Shown piece by piece: positions 37,206 to 45,622 of a stretch of DNA of 64,000 bases; within the stretch, counting starts at the first letter, position 1; the number at the start of each line of letters is the position of its first letter. The DNA lies in NCBI GenBank assembly GCA_024811115.1, contig JAKOGH010000812.1, positions 186,001 through 250,000 on the forward strand, read 5' to 3'. Position numbers and translations under genes: made by a program. A model generated the notes under the pieces. The model searched no databases, was not told the origin of the DNA, and was given only the letters and a program-made list of their open reading frames with translations. Source of the stretch: Terana coerulea (taxonomy: Eukaryota; Basidiomycota; Agaricomycetes; Polyporales; Phanerochaetaceae).

Positions 37206-37699
37206 AATGAATACAAGCCACTTCATGGTCACATTGGCTGCAGCTACGTCAATGCCCACTTCGATGCGACCATCGGTATCGTCGCAGCGTGCTTTGGGCT
37301 CCCGGGTTTGCAGGTGAAATTCCTCGTGCTCGGTTGCCGGCTCTTAACTCTGATTATAGAAGGAACGTAGCCAGCATCGACAACCCTTGGCCTACGGCAA
37401 ACTAACGGCGTGCACTTTCTCTTCCCAAAACCGGTATGATGCGTTCCAAATTGTCTCGCCGGAGAATTCATAAGCTCTGCGCCGCACCCGAGCCTTTTGT
37501 CTGACAGGCTACAGTCACAGGGATGCAGCTGATTCCAAGGCATTGTCTACCCTTTTCACTCGATCTCATGATAGCGATCGGCACATTTGACGAGCGCTCC
37601 GGTCAGGACCTTATTGTCTTTGCTATTCAGGACACTCCGCGGCCACCTCAGGATCCAGCGGAAGGCGGAAGTTGGCTCCTGAGTAACCGCTCTACCTGA
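37206..37699 (+). other. Orphan exon-like segments, unknown gene or fragment
   Basis: Just after WDR83 lie open segments with plausible splice sites but no clear start. The first (~37206-37313) reads EYKPLHGHIGCSYVNAHFDA and TIGIVAACFGLPGLQ, followed by a gtgaaa donor. Another gives LGLRQTNGVHFLFPKP before a gtatga donor near 37432. After an acceptor near 37510 a long segment reads MQLIPRHCLPFSLDLMIAIG, TFDERSGQDLIVFAIQD and ends LLSNRST at 37699. I recognise no domain. It could be a small gene with an undetected first exon, a decayed copy, or an extended WDR83 transcript. Confidence 0.3.
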
Positions 37700-37954
37700 A
37701 ACATCCTCCACTCGTTGGTCTTCAGGATAGCGGCATGCCCGGAAGGTCCAGCCGCTCTACAGATTATGAAGCCATCCTCACCCTAATGACGTTCCGACTA
37801 GGACTGTTCTTATTGTATGGTGCGCGCTTCCGACATACGCGTCGTCTCTTTTGTGTCAGCGATCCAATGGCCATCTGCTTTGCAGACAGGGTCAGAGCAT
37901 GCGTGCCAGCGTTCGGGCGATGCGGCACTGAGAAATTGCGTTTGTGTCGTTCAG

Positions 37955-37960
37955 TATAAA
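37955..37960 (+). promoter_or_regulatory. TATA box
   Basis: TATAAA 51 bases upstream of the start codon at 38011. Spacing fits a core promoter with a very short leader; no other evidence. Confidence 0.45.
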
Positions 37961-38010
37961 GATCCACCCGAGGGAGCGAGGGCAAGCTCGAGCCCCCTGC
38001 ACCGATCACT

Positions 38011-38798
38011 ATGGCTGCTGTCCACTGCACAGAGATCACCAAGTTCGTCGTTGGCAAGGATGCGGCGAGCATGCCTGCTTTCCCCGCAGCGGCCTCTATC
38101 CCAGGCACTTCACAACATCTCAAGTATGTGACCCAGACATTTACAGCTGTTTCGTGCCGCTGACACTGCAACAGAGTGCTATCAGGGCAAGAAGTCCAGG
38201 ACCCAGAAAACCTCTATCTTGTTCGTGGTGCGTGTTGTGTCCTGGCAGCCACCGGTAGTATCAAGCTCATAGCCGACCTTAGCTTGGGACGCCGACTGAG
38301 GATGAGCACAACCCGATGCTGGACGCTGCACATGATGCGTCCGTGGATGCCCCACAATCCTCCGACCTCGCATACCGAATCCACGTGCACCTCACCTGCG
38401 AGCCCTACACCGCCCTCGCCGCGCCTCTGACCGAAATCGTGCTCTGGAACCTCAAAGAGGGACGCGACGCGAGAAAATGTGGAGGAGCTGCTGGCGGCGC
38501 TCATGAAGGTCGTCAACACGATCCCGCGGTCGGAAGGCATGCACAAAGCAGGCTGGGGCCCAGTAGTCGAGAACGAACGGCAGTATGTCGTGATGATCGG
38601 CTGGGATACTATGGAGGTGTGTTGCTCCGTCTTCACGCATACGGGCCTTCACTGAAGACTGCGTAGGCGTTCTACACAGCTGTTCGGAACTCTCCCGATG
38701 GTAGGGCTATCCTCGATCAGCTCGACGAGCACACCGTGCGACATCTGAGACATGTTGCCTTGCACCAACCTCAAACCTCTTTCGAGGCGCGTCTCTGA
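38011..38798 (+). CDS. Small protein, probable tandem dimeric alpha/beta-barrel (ABM-like) fold
   Basis: Function unknown. Start at 38011 (MAAVHCTEITKFVVGKDA). A first half has the strand-helix layout of an antibiotic-monooxygenase-like barrel (TEITKFVV, then QEVQDPENLYLVR and TWDADE). A second half repeats it: YRIHVHLTCEPYTALAAPLT, EIVLWNLKEGRD, VEELLAALMKVVNTIPRSEG, then WGPVVENERQYVVMIGWDTME and AFYTAVRNSPDGRAILD. It ends at 38798. Introns lie near 38114-38172, 38223-38270 and 38616-38667. Single-base frame changes are inferred near 38297 and 38461-38475. The repeated pattern of a strand ending in W-D/W-N followed by a helix of A/L/D residues is what suggests the fold; this is inference, not a motif match. 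Confidence 0.55.
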
Positions 38799-39061
38799 AT
38801 TATGACACGATGTTCTCGCGATGTACTAAGATGATGTCGTTTTCAAGTGGTCCTTGTCTTTTCTTCCCGGATACGTGTCATTACTTCTTTTGTGTTTTTG
38901 TTTTATGAGTGCAAACACTCAGTACAATATTCTTCGTTTGTATTCGTACCTCACACACTGTACTCATATGATGTAGATTATGGAACGAGATGTGACGATT
39001 GTCTTGACACTCGAGGCATGCTGGATATAGCGCTAGCTATAGGTAGTTCTGTTGGAATTGA

Positions 39062-39554
39062 TTACCGGCGGTGGTACTCAGCGTGAGCCTCAATGGCTTG
39101 GTTCCAAATATCGACGTCCAGGTCTCGTTGCTCCTTGACAAGTAGAGCACGTAAGACCATGATAGGTTTCTCCTCGTTCTGGCATGCAGTTAAAATTGAA
39201 GTAGTGAATGCGGATGAACGACAAAGGTCTCACAGTTACCAACGAATCCAGATATTCTAGATATCCGATGGCCATAATAACAGCGTTTTCTTCACGAAGC
39301 CAAGGATAAGAATGAAATCCACTCAGGCAGAGGGAGATATCGATGAGCAAGGCGCTCTGCTGGTCGCCGAGATGGATGATGCTATTCTCTGCGTTATAAT
39401 CCTTCAAGCTACTGCATGCTTGAGTATGTTGTCCATACTCCGCCTGTGCAGTCACTTACCGACCGACAATCCGCAGTTTCTGCGAGATGTGCTTGACAGA
39501 AATTGCGTCAATACGGACCGGTAGGGCGAAGTCTTTGATTTGTTGACTTGACAT
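39062..39554 (-). CDS. TEN1: Ten1-like subunit of the CST telomere complex (small OB-fold protein)
   Basis: Ten1 is a ~120-residue OB-fold protein that binds Stn1 in the CST complex, which caps telomeres and helps fill in the lagging strand. Exon 1 (39554-39460) reads MSSQQIKDFALPVRIDAISV and ends LRIVGR. Exon 2 gives SLKDYNAENSIIHLGDQQSA, LLIDISLCLSGF, W, then AVIMAIGYLEYLDSL. Exon 3 gives NEEKPIMVLRALLVKEQRDL and DVDIWNQAIEAH, ending at 39062. The order LRxxGR, a Y/S-rich turn, IxLxD strand, LLxD strand, V-x-x-IGYLE strand, ALLV strand and a C-terminal WNQAI helix matches my knowledge of vertebrate and fungal Ten1. Ten1 is short and divergent, so a profile search is needed. Splice sites are canonical (gtaagt; gtaact). 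Confidence 0.62.
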
Positions 39555-41029
39555 CCAAAACCGCGTGATGCTCACATACGGAGGACGACCCGTGAATTAT
39601 GTGGAAGACTTGTCCCGGTTACACAAGCTTGGTTCGTGCGATGAATGCGTGAAGGAATAACGGGGGCTCCCGTTAAGGCAGGAATAAGCTTTTGTTCCTA
39701 ACAGAGACAAACAAACACGTAAGCAGCGCCTGAGCCACCGGCGCCCAACTCCCAGCAGCTCCCAGCCTGTTCGCCACCCGATCGCCACCGACGACCCGCC
39801 CATCATTTCTGCTTGTCAGCTGGCTCGTGTCTTTTGGCTTTGCAGGCATAGCAAGGGTCATCGTGCCTTCACAGACGAAGATGTCAGTGTGCCTAGCTCA
39901 ATTCTTTAAGTAGGATAACGCGGGCACTCGGCTAGTGCTGGCAATGCTTTAGGATCCAGAGTGCTCAGTCGGATTCAGTCTCAAACTGTCCATGCGATAC
40001 TGGTGACTCCCCGCCTTTATATTTCGGTTCAGTGCATATGATTGCTTATTGAAGTATAGGTACTTTGACTGCCTATATTCGCAGTTTCTCGCGCATGCTC
40101 ATGCACAGGCATCCGGTAAGCTTTCCCTCAGCAGCGGGCAGAACGGAATTTACCAGCCACAGTGGTTACTGGCGTGTAATACTACCAAAGCATCATACTT
40201 CTCAATCAAAATAAAGCCATTATTCCTCAAAGCCGATACTCGGTACAATCGACCTTTCCTGTGGAAGTGAAATAACTTATGTCGGGGAGTACAAAGTCGC
40301 AGCTTGAAGCCCATTCAGAACTGCGGCTCGTGACGTCTCACTGACTTGGACTAGACAAGGACTTCTATCGTAACTTAAAACCGTAGTAGCATCTCCCGCA
40401 GCCACGGCGTTCTTATTTTATCTCGGCAACCATGAACCTCCATCGAGTAACTGCGGATCGCAGCCTCCCTCGATCCTCCTCGATCTCCGAAGACCGGCAC
40501 CCTCTCGATCCCAAGTTACGAACTGATGGGTCTTGCCTGCGGCTGGCTGCGGCGAGGTGTGCATATGAGCTGCTTCCTCTGAACACTACCCCTTCCTAAT
40601 GGGGACGTTGTGTTGATCGCACTGTTCCGAGCCAACAGGAGCGCCGGCCTCCAAGCTTGTGTTCGTTCGTCAAGGTGGCTTACCAGCCTCTGTATGCGCG
40701 AAGACCCCAGCACACAGGTATACACATCTATGCTCTATGGTGTGTATGGCTACGAAGACTAGTACGCCTTTTCGACCTGTGAGTCGCACGATTTTCTCAC
40801 ACAGACGACTTGACTCAAGCGTAGCGCCGTAGATGTGGGCTGATGAAGCCATAGCTCGGACTATACGTTATCAGACTATCGTATAGTCCGCATTGCGATT
40901 CTAAATGACGGCGCATTTCCACCTCGAAGCTTATTCGGTGATGACATAGTCTAAGTACTCATCCCGTCTATCCCCAAAGGATTCACCTGTCACCGAGATG
41001 AAGCGCGCTGGGGGACAGGCAAGATGCGG
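39555..41029. other. 1.5-kb intergenic region with a perfect inverted repeat
   Basis: Between Ten1 and the mucin-like gene. Several short frames have no support. The notable feature is the inverted repeat at 40857-40890. The distal part is the promoter side of the mucin-like gene. Confidence 0.45.
40857..40890. repeat. Perfect 11-bp inverted repeat with 12-nt loop
   Basis: Arms cggactatacg (40857-40867) and cgtatagtccg (40880-40890) are exact reverse complements around ttatcagactat. It lies ~205 bases upstream of the mucin-like gene start. It could be a dimeric factor site, a hairpin, or a footprint of a small transposable element. Confidence 0.7.
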
Positions 41030-41035
41030 TATAAA
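41030..41035 (+). promoter_or_regulatory. TATA box
   Basis: TATAAA within cggtataaagg, 64 bases upstream of the start codon at 41094, a normal core-promoter distance for this gene. Confidence 0.55.
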
Positions 41036-41093
41036 GGACCGTCATAAATTTAGGATGACCCTGGTTGTCTCCCCCACTACTCTCTACAGAATC

Positions 41094-41963
41094 ATGTGGG
41101 TACATGCAAGCGCTTTGCTCGCAGTCTCCAGCATGGTATGCTCTTGGCCTAGTATCATTTGGCTTGGGCTAATGTAACGACCTCAATTATCGCAGGTGTA
41201 TGCAGCAGCAGACGTTCAGCCCTTGCGAGCGAGACAAATCACCGGGCTTCCTTCCCCCGTGAGCACCAGTCTTTCTTCTCCCTCTGCGCCGTTCACCCAT
41301 TTAGCATTGCGTTCATTCGCTCCTGGGAACACCAATGCCCAACGTCGACTTTGTTCCCCGATCTCTCGACTATATCGCAGTCCTTAAGTTTACCCCCGTT
41401 GCCTACCACTGCTCCCCCACTTTCAGGTTTGCCGCCCATCACATTCCCGACGGCCTTCTCAATCTCCTTACCGCCGTTGTCGCTAGACCTGCCATCCTTG
41501 ACTCTACCTTCGCTCTCGCTGCCTTCCATCCCACTACCTTCTCTTCCGTCGCTGAGCAATGGGACCAGCAGTCAAGATGACAGCGGTCCTAACATTCCTG
41601 CGATTGTTGGCGGCGTTGTCGGCGGGATAGCCGGACTGTGTCTCATTGTTGGAGGCATACTCCTCTGGCTGTATCTCCGCCACCGAAAGCAGGATCGCAG
41701 GGAACTTGAGTCTCAGAAACAGCTCGATATGGCGTCGGCGACCCCTCCCGAGCCTAATCAGGAAAAAGCTAGAGGATCTACATCTACATCCTCAATCTAC
41801 GTGAGTCAAACAAGGACTGTTTTTGTCAATGCCAGGCAGACAGCTGATGGCTCTCGAACAGGGTGTCCGTGGCATGTACGCTGATGCTGGAAAACTGCCG
41901 CCTACTCGTACGGGTAGCATGGGCCCGAAGACGAGCGATCCATACGGGTTGCTTCGACGATGA
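41094..41963 (+). CDS. Mucin-like single-pass membrane protein (signal peptide, Ser/Pro stalk, TM)
   Basis: Function unknown; layout resembles fungal wall-sensor or mucin-type surface proteins. Start at 41094 (MWVHASALLAVSSM) with an intron directly after, continuing VYAAADVQPLRARQ, so the signal peptide spans the intron. A Ser/Pro/Leu-rich stalk follows with repeated S/T-L-P units (LPSLTLPSLSLPSIPLPSLP), then DSGPNIPAIVGGVVGGIAGL leading into a transmembrane helix (LIVGGILLWLYL), a basic stop-transfer RHRKQDRR and a short cytosolic tail with an intron before GVRGMYADAGKLPP. It ends LLRR at 41963. Reading through the first part of the stalk needs either an intron at 41259-41305 or a one-base change near 41360. 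The Gly-rich TM entry (GGVVGG) is typical of such receptors. Confidence 0.65.
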
Positions 41964-42378
41964 GACCCGAGCTTTGAAAATGCTTCTCACGTCGCCAATT
42001 TTCTTTTGATATTCTTGATGCTGCCTGACCACATGATACGAAACTCTGTAATGCTAGCTACGACTAAGACACGAGAGACGGACTATAGAGATGTTGCTGT
42101 ATGTACGAATCTGTATGAACCGCATTACAAACGTGTATCTTTCAACAGTCGGGACTTGGTGAGGTTCGAACCTGGGCCAGAATTTCGAAGCAGCTTGGTG
42201 ATGGGCGGCAATCAAGCTTCTTGATCTGCCTTAACTACACGTGCCATCAGTTCGATCAAAGCTAGTTGCCAGTTCAGCGGCGTGAGCGCATTCGAGCTTA
42301 ACCCCAACTTCGACCTTCCCCCGACCATCTCTGCGACCACCTGGCTCTGCGTCGTTTCCTGCGGCCAGTTTCTGTGCT
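41964..42378. other. Intergenic region
   Basis: About 415 bases between tandem genes. It contains ggttcgaacc near 42163, which resembles a tRNA B box but has no supporting stems. Confidence 0.4.
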
Positions 42379-44586
42379 ATGACTGCGACGCTGATTGAAA
42401 TACCCGTACCGATCGCCATTGAGCCCGTGGAGAGCACACCGTGGTCGCAGGAAGACGTCCAGCCCCCGACGCGTAGAGATTACCAAGAGTTACGGCTTGC
42501 GGCGCAGGTGTGTAGCGTGCGCATTACCAACAGCTTTGGAATATTGGTTCACATATTCGCGGTCTAGCTGAGTTGCCTCGCGTCTCAGCATCACACGAGC
42601 GAGTATAGCTGCCAGAAGTACGGACCCAGAGGTATGTCTGACGTCCTGACGCGTCTTCTTGTGCTTATCGTATCTACCACGGCCTAGGAGTTTCAATGCA
42701 ATACATTCCACTCTCTATTCAACACCCAGACTATTTCAAGCAACTTAAGGATCAACAGGCAGGCTATGGAGACTACCAAGCCTGGTGGCCGAGCCAGAAG
42801 CTCGGAACGTGTTCGCTTTGCGACCTGGAAAAGACCGAAGCGGGACCGTCTTTAAGACGTCCACAATCTCCTACCACTTTACAAGAAGACCTCCTTAGCG
42901 CGATATCCTCACCATTAACCTCACGAAGCGAACTTTCAGTTCCTCCGGAATCCACTCATTTCATCAAGACCTCAAAGACTCATCCGTTAAAGTGAGCTAT
43001 AACTGGTTGGAGCGTAGGACGCTGCTCACCGACCCTGATAGCATCTCTATAATGATACCCTTCGAGTTAATACCTATCATATCCTCACACTTGGCTCAAT
43101 CAGATCGGTCAACCCCAACTATGTTCGACATCCCACCTTCATTCCAGTTGCATCGTCTTGTGCTGTTCCAGCATCGTTCGTCACTACTGTCTGCACCCAC
43201 GGTCAATCTGCCTCCACCACCACCAGCACCGCCACCTGTGCAAAAGGCGCTCCGATCAAACAACACGGGCCTTGTCAACCTGTTTTGGAACCAGAAGCTG
43301 GTGCGGAAAGCATTCGTGGCCTCAGCAACCCTAAAGTCCGCAGATGGTAGCACGACCTCGTCATGCTCTGTGTCTGTGACATCCACTGTTGCAAGCGCGA
43401 GCCCATATCGCATCAATTCGGCGAGGAGTAAACCAGCGCGCGCGAACTCCATCAACTTGCCGACTACGGCCCCGCGACACCATCCGAACAGAACTGACTC
43501 ATCCGCTGCATTGCCTCTGTGCGATGAGAAGTCGGGTCGTCCGCTGTCAGAGTGAGTCTGATTGCCTTCGCGGCTGCGCGGAGACGTCATTGACCGTACT
43601 GCCATAGCGTGCTGGCTTCTGCTTCGGCTGTCTCTTTGACTCAGCACGAGGCTCGCCGTTCCGTGCAAATCCCAGGCGCAAACGCCTTCTCGCTCCACAC
43701 GCCGCCAGTGCCGACACACCGACTGGGCAACCTCTTCCTCTCGTCGTGCCCCGGGAAGAAAGGTCAGTACCCGCAGCGGCCGCCTCTCCGCAGTGGCCAC
43801 AGCTGACCGTCGGTGCGCTGCGTGTAGTACGGTTGAGCGGCCCAGTGAACGGCAGGGTGGCGTATGCCGAGATCTGCGGCACGATCTCAGGCGTATCAAG
43901 GAGCTTGGTGTAGGTTGTGTGGTGTGGTAAGTCCAGCGTTGCATGCATGTGGCGGCGTGGATCTCGTCAAATCTAATTTGATGTGCCGTGCCCGCAGCTG
44001 CTTGGACGACGAGGAGCTCAAATACCTCGGCGCGCCGTGGGACGAGTACGCAAGGGCTGCGGACGAGCTGGGCTTAGACGTTCTGCGGTACGCACCTCTG
44101 GCGAAGTCGGGACAAGTCGGCGTTGCTGACAAACCTCTAGGATACCAATGCCGGAAGGGCTCCCGCCGACTGATCCCGAGACTCTGGATGGTTACCTCAC
44201 ACGACTCATAGAAGACTATACCCTCAAAGGCGTTCCTCTCTCAGTCCACTGCCGCGGCGGCGTAGGGCGTGCCGGCTTGGTTGCGTGTTGCTGGGCGTTG
44301 AAGCTCGGGCTTTGCGGCTGGATAGAGACGCAACCGAGCAAATCGCCACAATTCGCTTTCACGGCACCGGGTGTCTGCAGACGAGCCCTTCGGAGTCAGA
44401 CGAGACACAGTGCAGCTCGTCGAGAGGGTCATCGCACTTGTTCGCAGGCGGAGGAGCCCCAAGGCTGTCGAGACGTTCGAGCAGGTCAAGTTTTTGGTAG
44501 ACTATGTTGAATATCTGCGCAAGAAGGCGAACCACGGAGAGATGATGGTTGGATCCGCGATAGACCAAGATATCAGGATCTTCTAA
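42379..44586 (+). CDS. Protein tyrosine / dual-specificity phosphatase with long N-terminal extension
   Basis: A cysteine phosphatase; substrate unknown. The active site is V-HCRGGVGR-AG (His-Cys-x5-Arg, codons 44247-44270), preceded by LGLDVLRIPMPEGLPPTDPE and LDGYLTRLIEDYTLKGVPL, and followed by a helical C-terminus (VERVIALVRRRRSPKAVETF, EQVKFLVDYVEYLRKKAN) ending at 44586. Upstream, the phosphatase domain starts near VRLSGPVNGR, CRDLRHDLRRIKELGV and CCLDDEELKYLGAPWDEYAR. The N-terminal ~250 residues are Pro/Ser-rich and poorly ordered: start MTATLIEIPVPIAIEPVEST at 42379, then exons with ERVRFATWKRPKR, a PPPPPAPPP stretch, and LVNLFWNQKLVRKAF. Frame changes are inferred near 42850 and 43860. 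The conserved core is firm; the start and first exons are inferred. Confidence 0.78.
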
Positions 44587-45153
44587 TGATCTAATGACAG
44601 TTACGCCACAAACTAGAGCCACCATGAATGTGTATACCCCCTTTTGTACATCCGACCTCCTAATACCTGTCTCAGCCTGTTGTTAGTTTAGGTATCACCA
44701 TCGCTATTCAATGGATCCCGTTTGTCTGTAACTGCATAGGGCGTACAGGGATCTATTATCGTCTATCCTTCGGCACTTGGCCATATATCAGGCTATATAG
44801 TCCTACAGAACGTGGGCATTACAACAACAAAGATACAATGGAAAACATGAGGCATATGAGGACAGGGATATTACTGGCACAGTAGGGTCCATTGGTATTG
44901 AGACAGCAAAGGGGACGAGGAAGCAGATGGAGACGGGGATACAGCATGGAAACGCGAATTAATTGGTCGTAGGGTATTCAAAGCCGGAGATGGGAGCATG
45001 ACATCAGGTCCGTGAGCCATATCTCTTCGAGAGGCGAGGAATGTAAGAAGGGTATAGAGAGAAGAAGGCCTTCTAAAAACAGTCAATCGGTCATCCATGC
45101 CGCTGGGATAATGGGTACGGAAGCACTAACTGGGGGCGCCCCTGGCCGAAAAC
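44587..45153. other. Convergent intergenic region
   Basis: About 570 bases between the phosphatase stop and the dsRNA-binding gene stop. No gene seen. Confidence 0.45.
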
Positions 45154-45514
45154 TTAATAGTAGCCTCGCCTGCGGTTGGCATGTAATTGGTCGAGTGTGA
45201 CTTTCGCAGCTTCCTCTGTGGCCACGCTTTGCCGGGCGCTGACCGCCCTGGCGTACTGCGCGCCGTGTACTAGAGAAACAGTCTGCGATCAGGCTTCTGC
45301 GCCACTTTCATGCGTAGGAAGGGGACATACTGTAGGTGATTGCCGTCCACATAACGGAGTGCGGCGGGCCCGTAGAGTACACCTCCCAGGTCAGCATTCT
45401 GGTGCCTCCGTTAGCTTGGAGGTAGTTGTTGAGTTGCATACGCCAGTCTAGTGCTTGGGTGAGCCGACCTACTCAAAGGGACCAACAGCGAAGAAACTCA
45501 CGGGAGTCAGACAT
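45154..45514 (-). CDS. Very small protein consisting of one dsRNA-binding motif
   Basis: Predicted 81-residue protein. Exon 1 (45514-45502) encodes MSDS plus one base; after an intron it continues HWRMQLNNYLQANGG, then TWEVYSTGPPHSVMWTAITY; after a second intron, AQYARAVSARQSVATEEAAK and VTLDQLHANRRRGYY, ending at 45154. The order fits a dsRBD (alpha-beta-beta-beta-alpha): first helix with LNNYLQ, strand ending S-GPPH-x-x-x-W-x-A, a strand, then the final helix with Ala residues (TEEAAKVTLDQL). The usual KK-xAK-x-xAA helix is here less basic, so RNA binding is likely but not certain. Splice sites (gtgagt, gtatgt) are canonical. The whole protein is the domain, with no partner region. Confidence 0.7.
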
Positions 45515-45614
45515 TGCTACGTCCTGCGAGGCGATGGAGTATTAGAGAGCGAGGAAACGCAGCGGAGGATGTGAAAGATGAGGATGAATACTTTCGACTC
45601 ACAGTGGAGGGTGG

Positions 45615-45622
45615 TATTTATA
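45615..45622 (-). promoter_or_regulatory. TATA box
   Basis: Reads TATAAATA on the minus strand, 101 bases upstream of the start at 45514; a plausible core promoter of the small dsRBD gene. Confidence 0.5.

Noticed and set aside
42158..42182. B-box-like ggttcgaacc
   Set aside because: Flanking bases do not form a T-stem in either orientation and no A box lies upstream.
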